Shown here one piece after another: positions 8,629-16,869 of a DNA stretch of 64,000 nucleotides. Where the stretch lies: positions 1 through 64,000 of the forward strand of contig JAGVMA010000050.1 in the NCBI GenBank assembly GCA_020054095.1, given 5' to 3'. Positions within the stretch are counted from its first letter, which is position 1. The number at the start of each line of letters is the position of its first letter. Position numbers and translations under genes: made by a program. Below the pieces are notes generated by a model. That model saw only the letters and a list, made by a program, of their open reading frames with translations, was not told the DNA's origin and did not search any database. Origin of the DNA: Bacteroidia bacterium. GTDB taxonomy: Bacteria > Bacteroidota > Bacteroidia > JADZBD01.

Positions 8629-9528
8629 TTGAACTGGAAAGCCGAAATAAATGGATTTAAATCTTACTTAAAGCTTGAACGCTCACTTTCCGAAAATTCT
8701 ATTGAAGCATATCTTCATGATATTGAAAAGCTAACTACTTATCTCACGCAAAGCAATATTAGCGTAAGCCCCGAAAAATTAGAGCATAAAACAATTGAAG
8801 AATTTTTGGCATGGATACATGATTTAGGAATGACTGCCACATCGCAAGCGCGAGTGCTATCAGGCATACGGGCTTTTTACAAGTATTTGCTGATTGAAAA
8901 CCTAATTACTACCGACCCCACAGAATTAATCGAATCGCCACGCTTAGCCAGAAAACTCCCCGATTTTTTATCGGCCGATGAAATTAATACAATAATTGCC
9001 GCTATAGATTTGTCAGAAAAAAATGGACATCGCAATAAAGCAATGCTTGAAACCCTTTACAGTTCTGGCTTACGCGTATCCGAATTAGTGAACCTGAAAA
9101 TATCGGATTTGTTTTTTGAAAGCGGATTTATAAAAGTGATTGGCAAAGGAAACAAACAGCGATTAGTGCCAATAGGCACACAAGCAATAAAAAACATAAT
9201 GCTTTATAAAGAAAACTACCGAAACCTCTCAAAAATAAAACCCGAATATTTGGATTATTTATTTATCAATAACCGTGGCGAATCACTCACAAGGGTTATG
9301 ATATTTTCAATAATTAAAAAGTTGGCAGCATTGGCAGGCATAAAAAAGAAAATTAGTCCGCACACATTCAGGCATTCATTTGCAACTCACTTGGTAGAAG
9401 GCGGTGCAGACCTGCGAGCAGTGCAGGAAATGCTTGGGCACGAAAGCATAACAACCACAGAAATCTACACCCATCTCGATAGAGAATACCTGCGCGATAA
9501 CATTTTAAAATTTCATCCGCGAGCATAA
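8629..9528 (+). CDS. xerD: Site-specific tyrosine recombinase XerD/XerC
   Basis: 299 residues, the normal Xer length. It resolves chromosome dimers at dif with its partner Xer protein and FtsK. An N-terminal SAM-like core-binding domain (residues 1-95) precedes the catalytic domain. The full catalytic set is present: R149 (SSGLRVSEL), K173 (GKGNKQRLVP), H245 and R248 (HTFRHSFATHL), H271 (LGHESITTT) and nucleophile Y280 (IYTHLD). The start is a TTG at 8629: an in-frame TAA lies at 8623-8625, and the sequence from NWKAEINGFKSYL matches the usual Xer N-terminus, so no upstream start is possible. XerD rather than XerC is the better guess from general resemblance only. Confidence 0.92.
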   Translation: MNWKAEINGFKSYLKLERSLSENSIEAYLHDIEKLTTYLTQSNISVSPEKLEHKTIEEFLAWIHDLGMTATSQARVLSGIRAFYKYLLIENLITTDPTELIESPRLARKLPDFLSADEINTIIAAIDLSEKNGHRNKAMLETLYSSGLRVSELVNLKISDLFFESGFIKVIGKGNKQRLVPIGTQAIKNIMLYKENYRNLSKIKPEYLDYLFINNRGESLTRVMIFSIIKKLAALAGIKKKISPHTFRHSFATHLVEGGADLRAVQEMLGHESITTTEIYTHLDREYLRDNILKFHPRA

Positions 9529-9570
9529 AATCTGTTTAAAACACTGTATCGTAAATCAAATAAAAAATGT

Positions 9571-9578
9571 TAGGTTTG
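9571..9578 (+). promoter_or_regulatory. Candidate -7 box TAGGTTTG
   Basis: Exact match to TAnnTTTG, 12 bases before the ATG of the redoxin gene at 9591. No clear -33 element. It would drive the two-gene redoxin/phosphatase operon. Confidence 0.4.
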
Positions 9579-9590
9579 GAATAAGATAGT

Positions 9591-10577
9591 ATGACCATTC
9601 AACGTATTCATTTATTCACATCTATTGGTTTAATTTGCGGCTTAACTGCTTTAGCACTTAGTCAATCTGTATTGCCGGTGCTTGCTTTTTTTTATTGCGT
9701 TGCCGGTTACATGTCAGGTATGAAAGAAGTATCAAAATATACATCGTTCTATCAGTTTTTCACCGTTTTTTTTACCGCCATAGTAACAGGTGCAGTAATT
9801 GAATATCCATTCGTGAATTTGCCATTACTCACAGCAAGTCTTTTTTTCTGTGCACTTGGCTCCATAGGCCGAATTATTTTTTTTGAAAAACTAACACTCA
9901 CAGGTGGCAAGTGGTTTGAACCAGTAATGCTTGTAGTAGCTGTTTCACTTTTTGCAGTTGCAAATTTAACTTACGGCTATGGATGGCAAGGATGGACTTT
10001 TCCGGCACTACTAATTTTTTTTCAGGCCTATCTGTATAAAGGAATTTTAATGGATCAAAAACAATTAGGCGCACACACACTTAAAGGATACCGCGTGCAA
10101 ATTGGAACTGCAGCTCCGGAGTTTTCGTTACCGGATCAAAACAATGACCTTGTTTCGCTTGGCGATTTCAGAGGTAAAAGACATTTGCTGTTAATTTTCG
10201 TTCGTGGCGATTGGTGTCCGGCATGCCACATGATGCTAAGAACTTACGAGCGTAACAATAAAAAGTTTCAAGAAAAAAATATTTTCGTGATGGCAATTGG
10301 ACCCGATCCGGTGGGTGTTAATCGAGAAATGGTAACAAAACTCGGGCTCGATTTCAAAGTATTAGCCGATGACAAGCAACGTACTGCTATGCGTTACGGA
10401 GTTCAGCTCGAAGAATACGAACACCTTGTGGAAGACACTTATGATGAAGGCATTCCGCTGCCGGCATCTTTTCTTATTGACAAAAATGGAATTGTTCAAT
10501 ACGTTTCGCGCCCTGATAAAGTAGGAGAATTTTTAAATCCGGGGTTAATTTTTCCAATCATCGAAAAACTTAATTAA
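9591..10577 (+). CDS. Membrane-anchored AhpC/TSA-type redoxin
   Basis: 328 residues in two halves. Residues 1-155 hold five or six hydrophobic helices. Residues ~165-328 are a thioredoxin-fold AhpC/TSA (peroxiredoxin-like) domain: AAPEFSLPDQNNDLVSL, then GDWCPACHMMLRTYERN with a C209-x-x-C212 pair in the active-site position, and a late ASFLIDKNGIVQYV block containing the cis-Pro region. The CxxC pair suggests thiol-disulfide exchange or thiol peroxidase activity coupled to the membrane. Most peroxiredoxins are soluble, so the N-terminal membrane half is the odd part. The next gene starts 5 bases later, so redox sensing may be linked to a phosphatase. Confidence 0.8.
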   Translation: MTIQRIHLFTSIGLICGLTALALSQSVLPVLAFFYCVAGYMSGMKEVSKYTSFYQFFTVFFTAIVTGAVIEYPFVNLPLLTASLFFCALGSIGRIIFFEKLTLTGGKWFEPVMLVVAVSLFAVANLTYGYGWQGWTFPALLIFFQAYLYKGILMDQKQLGAHTLKGYRVQIGTAAPEFSLPDQNNDLVSLGDFRGKRHLLLIFVRGDWCPACHMMLRTYERNNKKFQEKNIFVMAIGPDPVGVNREMVTKLGLDFKVLADDKQRTAMRYGVQLEEYEHLVEDTYDEGIPLPASFLIDKNGIVQYVSRPDKVGEFLNPGLIFPIIEKLN

Positions 10578-10582
10578 GCACC

Positions 10583-11893
10583 ATGTTTTATATCATAGCA
10601 GTTTTACTTGGCAGCAGTACATTAATGGTAGCAGTTTTTGCATGGTCGGCATTTTTGCGCCAGTCACAATTAAGTGTGAGAGTTGATACCCTTGAGGTAC
10701 AAAAAACAAATTACGAAAGTATTATTGACCAAGCTAATGATGCAATGCTTGTGATAGATATTGCCAATGGTAATATTCACCAGTGCAATCCGGCTGCGGC
10801 CGATATGCTGGGATACAGTAAACGTGATTTGGAGAAAAAAACTTTGTTTCAGTTGCAGCCAACTGAACTGCTTGAAAAAAGTTCGCGCACGATTGCCGAT
10901 GTGTGGGAAAAAAAAGGAATGATATTTAAAGACATTCCGTTTATTAAAGCAGATGGAGAATTATTACCCGTAGAGTGCAGCGCAAAAGTGGCGCCATTTG
11001 CAGGCAGGCCAGCAATAGTCATTTATGCACGCGATATTACCGAGCGCCTGCGTTTGGAAAAAGAAATCAACGACCAAAAAGAAATAATTGAAGAAAAAAA
11101 TAAAGACATTACCGATAGTATTGAATACGCAAAGCGCATACAACGATCGGTATTTATTGATAAAGAAAAATTAAAAGAAACCGCACCTGATTCATTTATT
11201 TTTTTTAAACCACGCGATATAGTTAGCGGAGATTTTTATTGGTTTACCAATATTACCACCACACCACAAAACGAAAACGAAGTAAAAAAAAACTTGCTAA
11301 TTGTTGCCGCTTGTGATTGCACCGGGCATGGCGTTCCGGGCGCATTCATGAGTATAATCGGACATTCACTTTTTGATTTGACAATTAATAACCCTACCGT
11401 AAATACACCTGCCGAAGCATTAGATTTTGTGAATGCAGAAATTAAAAAAATGTTGAACAAAAAAGGTGATGAAACATCCATTAGAGATGGAATGGATGTG
11501 TCGCTTTGTGCGATAGATGCAGCAAACCAAAAATTATCGTTTGCAGGAGCAAATAATCCATTGTTTATAGTAAGAGGCCGTGCAGTTATTGAGTTAAAAG
11601 CCGACAAGCAACCAATAACTGCATCTACAGATTATCACACAAACAAATTCACTAACCAAACTTTTGATTTACAAAAAGGCGATAGCATTTATTTATTTAC
11701 CGATGGATACGCTGACCAATTTGGTGGCCCTAAAGGGAAAAAGTACATGTACAAACGATTTAAAGAAACGCTCATTAATATGCAGGATAACACCATGGAA
11801 GAGCAAAAAGGAATTTTATATTACTCGTTTGAAAGCTGGCGCGGCACAATTAGCCAAACAGATGATGTACTTGTAATTGGTGTGAGGACTTAG
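10583..11893 (+). CDS. PAS domain-SpoIIE (PP2C-type) serine phosphatase
   Basis: 436 residues. One N-terminal transmembrane helix (residues 3-23), a PAS domain (about 40-150: AMLVIDIANGNIHQCNPAAADMLGYS, ending in the PAC-like AIVIYARDITERL), a short coiled coil (EKEINDQKEIIEEKNKDI), and a C-terminal SpoIIE phosphatase. Metal-binding Asp residues lie in ACDCTGHGVPGAFMS, LFTDGYADQFGG and QTDDVLVIGV. SpoIIE enzymes dephosphorylate serine on anti-sigma-factor antagonists in partner-switching cascades. No anti-sigma or STAS gene is adjacent, so its partner is elsewhere. It follows the membrane redoxin by 5 bases; the stop (TAG) overlaps the convergent MFS gene. Confidence 0.9.
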   Translation: MFYIIAVLLGSSTLMVAVFAWSAFLRQSQLSVRVDTLEVQKTNYESIIDQANDAMLVIDIANGNIHQCNPAAADMLGYSKRDLEKKTLFQLQPTELLEKSSRTIADVWEKKGMIFKDIPFIKADGELLPVECSAKVAPFAGRPAIVIYARDITERLRLEKEINDQKEIIEEKNKDITDSIEYAKRIQRSVFIDKEKLKETAPDSFIFFKPRDIVSGDFYWFTNITTTPQNENEVKKNLLIVAACDCTGHGVPGAFMSIIGHSLFDLTINNPTVNTPAEALDFVNAEIKKMLNKKGDETSIRDGMDVSLCAIDAANQKLSFAGANNPLFIVRGRAVIELKADKQPITASTDYHTNKFTNQTFDLQKGDSIYLFTDGYADQFGGPKGKKYMYKRFKETLINMQDNTMEEQKGILYYSFESWRGTISQTDDVLVIGVRT

Positions 11894-13089
11894 TTTGCTT
11901 TTCCGGGATCGGAAACTTTTACTTTTAGCATTATTAACAAACAGAAAAAACTTAAAGCAATACCGATATACCCAACTACTTCGTAATGCATTAATTTACC
12001 TGATGAATCCTTACTAACAATTACACCCGCAATAAGCGAAGTGAGCGCAGTTCCTATTTGCTGCAATGCTGCATTAATATTCATAAAACTACCGCGCAAT
12101 TGCGGAGACACCACCGAAGTAATAAGTGCTTGCGCAGGTATCATCCTGCCACCTCCTAAAATAAAAAATAAGCAGCAAATAACTATTGCAAGCCATATTG
12201 GAGATGGGCCAATAGTAGTAATCAGATAAACAGGAATTGCGGACAGCACTAAAAAAATGGACATTATTTTTTGCTTACCGAATTTATCAGCCGCCCTACC
12301 TATAAGTGGAGAAAAAATAAACGAACAAATTCCTCCAACAAAATACATTGTTGCAATATCGTTTCTAGTAAATCCAACATTTTTTTCCATATAAGGGGCT
12401 AAAAACGGAATAATTGAAAAATGCGCCATGATTAATGAAAACATCATAAGTAAGCCAAGTTGCATATTTCTGTTTTTAGCAATTGCTTGATAAATAGCAA
12501 ATCGGTTGTGCGGAATATTACTGATATGACTAGTCATAGAGGAAATAAAACGTATTGCCAATGGCAAAACAATTAAAGCCAAACCGCCAATGCCAATAAA
12601 CGGAAAGTGCCAATTAAACGAATTAGCTAAAAACAAACCACCCGGAACACCTGCTATAGCAGCTAAAGCAAATGCTCCCATTAAAGTTCCCATTGCAGCA
12701 CCTCGCCTTTCATATTGAAAAGTATCGCCAACAATTGACAAAACTTGCGCGCCAATTAAGCCACCAAACAAACCGGCCGTGATGCGTGCTAACATCAAAA
12801 ACAAATAACTTGGCGCAAAAGCACAAGCAAGTGTGCCAATAATGAAACCGCTGTAACCGAACAGTAAAACTTTTTTTCTGTCAAACCTGTCAACGAAAAA
12901 AGAGGCGGTAATACTTGCAAAGCCGGCACTTAAACCATACGATGCAACTAAAAAACTAAATTCCTTGGGAGTTATATTAAAAATTGGCGACAGGTATTCT
13001 TGCAACGGCATCATGATCATAAAATCCATGATGTGGGTAAAATTTATTGCAGCCAAAATTGCAAGTAGCCATTTTTCTTTTTTTGTCAT
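11890..13089 (-). CDS. MFS transporter
   Basis: 399 residues with about 12 hydrophobic helices. The loop 2-3 signature of the major facilitator superfamily is visible (VDRFDRKKVLLFGYSGFIIG), and the mid-protein copy (GRAADKFGKQKIMSIFLV) marks the second six-helix half. The pattern resembles drug or sugar efflux members (DHA1-like). Substrate unknown. Transcribed from the same strand as the PorE-like gene upstream, whose stop is only 5 bases away, so the two may share a transcript. Confidence 0.88.
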   Translation of the reverse strand: MTKKEKWLLAILAAINFTHIMDFMIMMPLQEYLSPIFNITPKEFSFLVASYGLSAGFASITASFFVDRFDRKKVLLFGYSGFIIGTLACAFAPSYLFLMLARITAGLFGGLIGAQVLSIVGDTFQYERRGAAMGTLMGAFALAAIAGVPGGLFLANSFNWHFPFIGIGGLALIVLPLAIRFISSMTSHISNIPHNRFAIYQAIAKNRNMQLGLLMMFSLIMAHFSIIPFLAPYMEKNVGFTRNDIATMYFVGGICSFIFSPLIGRAADKFGKQKIMSIFLVLSAIPVYLITTIGPSPIWLAIVICCLFFILGGGRMIPAQALITSVVSPQLRGSFMNINAALQQIGTALTSLIAGVIVSKDSSGKLMHYEVVGYIGIALSFFCLLIMLKVKVSDPGKAN

Positions 13090-13094
13090 AAAAC

Positions 13095-15116
13095 TTATTT
13101 CAAAATTCCCGATGAAACCAAATCGCGAAGCAGGTAGCGCTTCCCTTTATAGATAGCAGTTACAAAAGCATCGGAAACTCCGGCAGCAACTACTTTGTTT
13201 TTATAATTATACGATTCGTTGAGTGTGAAAAATTTACCCATTGTAAAACGGGTAATATTATCGTCAAGTTTTTGCTTGTTTACTTTTCCGAGTTTTAAAA
13301 TTTTAGAGTAATTAAAATTTTGCGGCAAATTATATGCACCTATCTGAACGGTGAATTCCAAACCATCCATTTTTTTGTCACCAAATTGTTTTAACAAATC
13401 TGTGATGGTTAAGCTTTCGGTATTGATGGGAGGCGCATCTGTGTTTGTTGTATTAGTTTTTACTGAATCGGATTTCGATTTAAGATTTGTAACGTAATCC
13501 TTTGAGTAAAACTGAATATCAACATTGGCTTCAATAAAAGAATCTACTTCAAGTGTGTTAAGCATACGTGTAAGCGGATCGTAAGTTTGCAATTTGTAAA
13601 CGAGTTTGTATTCTTTTCCGCCCGGCAGGTTAATTAAATATTTACCTGTTGATGAATTTGAATAGTAAACAGCCAAAGTTTTTCCGGTAACAGGATTAAT
13701 CACTGTAATTTCAGATTTTACCGGTTTATCATCAAGATTAACTTGCCCGCGCACCATTACGAGCGTAAATTTTTTTCCATAAATAGCCGGCTTCACCATG
13801 TAAATATCCTGCTGGCCATAGCCACCAGCTTTTCCTGATGAGTAATATCCGGTTTTTCCATCCGCTGATAGCACATAGTAAATATCATCGCCCGATGTAT
13901 TTACAGGAGGACCTAAATTTATTGGGTCGCTCCAAACAGTATCAGCCATTAAATCTGAACGAAAAATATCATAACCGCCCATGCTATTATGTCCATTTGA
14001 ACTAAAAATTAAAAATGCTCCGCTTGGATGAATGAATGGTGCATCTTCATCTTTTTCAGTATTTACATTTATTCCCAAGTTTAAAGTATTTCCCCATGTG
14101 CCATCAGGCATTAAAGTTGCGCTATAAATATCTTTCCCACCAAAACCACCCACCCGCTCGCTCGAAAAATAAATGGTGCGCTCATCGGCCGACATTGAGC
14201 AGCTTCCTTCCCATGCCGAACTGTTTATCCCTTCAATTAACTTAGGCACCGACCAAGTGTTACTGTCAAGTACACTCATCATGATTTGCCCGGGGTCTTC
14301 GGGCGGGTTTTGAAAAATAAAAAGTTTTTGTCCATCGCCCGATAATGCAATGCAGGCATCGTGCTCCACAGTATTAATATAGGATGCCATTGGTGTTGGC
14401 TGCTGCCAGCTTCCTGATGAATCGCGGCTGGATTGAAAAATATCTTCGTAATAATCGCCTTCCTCATCGGGCTTACCGGGAGCCAATTGCAAACCACCAG
14501 TAGATTTTTTTCCTCTATAAGTAAAAAACATAGTGTTTTCATCTGATGAAATTACGGGTACATATTCTGCATCGTCAGAGTTTATAGGTGATTTCACATT
14601 CGTAATTTGAGCATCCGTTTTCGACTTCATCAACTCAATACCGTTATCACAATAGGTGATGTAGCGTTCGGCATCTTCCATCATTTCCTTTGTAATGTCT
14701 TTCAATTTCAAAAAACTCTGAAAATTAATTTTCGCCTCTTCAAATTTATAATTGTAATGATTTAATCTGCCTAAGTAATATTCCAAATCGGTTTTTGAAA
14801 ACTTCTTAGCGTCTAATCGCAGAAAATAGGTTTCTGATTTTTCCATCGCATTAGGAATATAAAAATTACAAACTCCTAATCTGAATATCAAAATAGGTTC
14901 GTCAGGATATTTAAGTTCTAACTTATTATACTCTACGAGGGCCAATTTGTAATTTTTTTCTTCAAATAACTGTTCAGCTTTTTCAAAAGTAATTTTGTCT
15001 TGCGCAGCCGATAGAAATTTTTTCTTTTTTTTCGGTTTGTCTTGTGCATTTGCGAGACAAAAGAAAACGCTAAAAAAAAGTAGTACCACAATTTTGAGAG
15101 GAGGAAATTTAACCAT
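13095..15116 (-). CDS. PorE-like envelope protein: TPR, PD40 propeller, SPOR
   Basis: 673 residues. A signal peptide (VVLLFFSVFFCLANAQ) is followed by a TPR-like region (residues ~40-150), a WD40-like PD40 beta-propeller (~170-420; repeated DENTMFFTYRG, ADERTIYFSSERVGGFGGKDIY, GAFLIFSSNGHNSMGGYDIF and DGKTGYYSSGKAGGYGQQDIY), a carboxypeptidase-regulatory-like domain (~440-540), and a C-terminal SPOR-like domain (FTVQIGAYNLPQ to GVSDAFVTAIYKGKR). The first three domains follow the order in PorE of the type IX secretion system, but PorE ends in an OmpA peptidoglycan-binding domain. SPOR also binds peptidoglycan, so the tether function may be kept by a different fold. Periplasmic or outer-membrane role inferred. 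Confidence 0.8.
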   Translation of the reverse strand: MVKFPPLKIVVLLFFSVFFCLANAQDKPKKKKKFLSAAQDKITFEKAEQLFEEKNYKLALVEYNKLELKYPDEPILIFRLGVCNFYIPNAMEKSETYFLRLDAKKFSKTDLEYYLGRLNHYNYKFEEAKINFQSFLKLKDITKEMMEDAERYITYCDNGIELMKSKTDAQITNVKSPINSDDAEYVPVISSDENTMFFTYRGKKSTGGLQLAPGKPDEEGDYYEDIFQSSRDSSGSWQQPTPMASYINTVEHDACIALSGDGQKLFIFQNPPEDPGQIMMSVLDSNTWSVPKLIEGINSSAWEGSCSMSADERTIYFSSERVGGFGGKDIYSATLMPDGTWGNTLNLGINVNTEKDEDAPFIHPSGAFLIFSSNGHNSMGGYDIFRSDLMADTVWSDPINLGPPVNTSGDDIYYVLSADGKTGYYSSGKAGGYGQQDIYMVKPAIYGKKFTLVMVRGQVNLDDKPVKSEITVINPVTGKTLAVYYSNSSTGKYLINLPGGKEYKLVYKLQTYDPLTRMLNTLEVDSFIEANVDIQFYSKDYVTNLKSKSDSVKTNTTNTDAPPINTESLTITDLLKQFGDKKMDGLEFTVQIGAYNLPQNFNYSKILKLGKVNKQKLDDNITRFTMGKFFTLNESYNYKNKVVAAGVSDAFVTAIYKGKRYLLRDLVSSGILK

Positions 15117-15120
15117 ACAA

Positions 15121-15128
15121 CAAATTTA
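15121..15128 (-). promoter_or_regulatory. Candidate -7 box TAAATTTG (minus strand)
   Basis: Exact TAnnTTTG match four bases before the ATG of the PorE-like gene (15116). It would give a leaderless or nearly leaderless transcript, and lies in the short gap after the flavoprotein gene. No -33 box recognised. Confidence 0.3.
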
Positions 15129-15138
15129 TCAATAATGG

Positions 15139-16380
15139 TTAATGAATTAAGTATTTATTTGCGATAGATGAGGCGGCAATAAATGCAGTTGTCCATGCAT
15201 TTTGAAAATTAAAGCCGCCTGTAACAGCATCCACATCTATCACTTCACCGGCAAAGTATAAGTTACTGCATCGTTTACTTTGCATCGTTTTAAAATCAAT
15301 TTCGCTTAAGGTAACACCACCGCTGGTAACAAACTCATCTTTGTAAGTTGTTTTACCCGAAACTGCATATTCGTCATTTTTTAAAATTTCTGCTAATGTT
15401 TGAACTTGCACTTTTGATAAATCGGCATAGTTTAAAGATTGATTCATTTTTGATTTATACAAAAAGTACATCCAAAGGCGTTGCGGAATTTCCGAAAATG
15501 GATTATTGTCAACTTGTTTTTTTGATGCCGTTGTTTTTAAATCTTTTAAAAATTCTTCCAAATTAGATTTTGGTATTTCCGGCAGCCAATCAATCAATAC
15601 CTGAAAAGAATAATTGAGTTCGTTTAATTTCCTTGCTGCTAATGCAGATAGTTTTAAGATGGCTGGTCCGCTAAGCCCCCAGTGCGTAATTAAAAGCGGG
15701 CCTGAATTTTCGAGGTTTTGGTTTTTAATTTTTGCTGTTACATTTTTTACCGAAACTCCCATCAACTCATTGATGTTGTTGCCCGGAATATTAAATGTGA
15801 AAAGTGAAGGAACAGGATTTACAATTTTATGACCGGTATTTTTCAAAAACTCGTAACCCGAAATTTTAGGGAAACCGCCCGTTGCAATAATTAGATATTT
15901 AGCGATGTATTTTTTGTTAGAACATGTTAATTCAAAACTTTCGTCATTTGCATTTATCGTTTGTACATTAACTTGCTTGTGTATTTTAATGTTGTTCTTT
16001 TCTGCTTCTGCTAAAAAACAATTTACTATGGCAGCAGAATCATTTGTTGCCGGAAACATTCTTCCATCAGACTCTACTTTTAAGTCTACTCCTTTGGTCT
16101 TAAACCAGTTTACACAATCGGCAACCGAAAAGCGACTAAATGCACCTTTTAATTCACGTTCACCGCGAGGGTAATTTTTTACCAATAACGAATTTTCAAA
16201 ACAATGGTGTGTAACATTACACCTGCCGCCACCAGAGATACGAACCTTTGCAAGTAACTTATCTGTTTTTTCAAGTATTGCTATTGATAACCCTTGTTTT
16301 TGCTCGGCTATATTTATAGCTGAAAAAAAACCGGCTGCACCACCACCCACAATAATTACATCCTGCTTTAATATTTCCAT
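15139..16380 (-). CDS. HI0933-family flavoprotein (BaiN/RdsA-like)
   Basis: 413 residues, close to the 390-420 of the family. The FAD-binding Rossmann motif is VIIVGGGAAGFFSAI at residues 9-23; a second conserved block is LLAKVRISGGGRCNVTH, the HI0933 fingerprint; the C-terminal FAD block is NLYFAGEVIDVDAVTGGFNFQNAW. These enzymes are NAD(P)/FAD-dependent oxidoreductases; a few are known to reduce bile-acid enoates, but most have no known substrate. The start at 16380 gives the motif its usual position. Divergent from a lipoprotein gene 27 bp away. Confidence 0.9.
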   Translation of the reverse strand: MEILKQDVIIVGGGAAGFFSAINIAEQKQGLSIAILEKTDKLLAKVRISGGGRCNVTHHCFENSLLVKNYPRGERELKGAFSRFSVADCVNWFKTKGVDLKVESDGRMFPATNDSAAIVNCFLAEAEKNNIKIHKQVNVQTINANDESFELTCSNKKYIAKYLIIATGGFPKISGYEFLKNTGHKIVNPVPSLFTFNIPGNNINELMGVSVKNVTAKIKNQNLENSGPLLITHWGLSGPAILKLSALAARKLNELNYSFQVLIDWLPEIPKSNLEEFLKDLKTTASKKQVDNNPFSEIPQRLWMYFLYKSKMNQSLNYADLSKVQVQTLAEILKNDEYAVSGKTTYKDEFVTSGGVTLSEIDFKTMQSKRCSNLYFAGEVIDVDAVTGGFNFQNAWTTAFIAASSIANKYLIH

Positions 16381-16407
16381 AATTTTATGCTTTAAAAGTA
16401 AGCAAAC

Positions 16408-16869
16408 ATGAAAAACGGCAAGTATTTTTTAATTTTTATTTTGGCAATTTATGCTTGTAGCTCTCAACCAAAAGCAGATGTAAACGAGCTAATAAGTATA
16501 GACAAAGAATTTTCTAAACGCTGTTTAGAAAATGGAATGAAAGATGCATTTCTATTTTATGCCGATGACAGTGTAATAAAAATGCAACCGCGCGAATTTC
16601 CTATTATGGGAAAAGATGCTTTAAAAAAGTTTTACGATGAAGGCGGTGCTGATGCAGATGTAAAGTTCGGCTGGGAGCCCGTGAAAGCTGATATAGCTAC
16701 TTCTGGTGATTTGGGTTATACTTTCGGGAATTGGATAATGGAATTTACTGACGATAGCACTACATCCAAACACTATGGCAACTACATAAGCATTTGGAAA
16801 CGCAATGCTAAAGGCGAATGGAAATATGTGCTTGATGGTGGCAATAGCACACCTGCTCCAGAAAATTAA
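16408..16869 (+). CDS. Lipoprotein with DUF4440/SnoaL-like domain
   Basis: 153 residues. A lipoprotein signal peptide with lipobox at IYAC (Cys17) is followed by a single NTF2-like alpha+beta domain: LISIDKEFSKRCLENGMKDAFLFYADDSVIKM, a MGKDALKKFY block, then GYTFGNWIMEF and a closing ISIWKRNAKGEWKYVLDGGNSTP strand pair. This is the usual DUF4440 pattern. Such domains bind small ligands or act as simple isomerases and hydrolases; no specific activity can be claimed. Membrane-anchored in the periplasm or outer membrane. Its TAA overlaps the stop of the convergent protease gene. Confidence 0.85.
   Translation: MKNGKYFLIFILAIYACSSQPKADVNELISIDKEFSKRCLENGMKDAFLFYADDSVIKMQPREFPIMGKDALKKFYDEGGADADVKFGWEPVKADIATSGDLGYTFGNWIMEFTDDSTTSKHYGNYISIWKRNAKGEWKYVLDGGNSTPAPEN

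Noticed and set aside
11236-11607. 123-codon minus-strand ORF
   Set aside because: Antisense to the SpoIIE catalytic domain, whose metal-binding motifs are intact.
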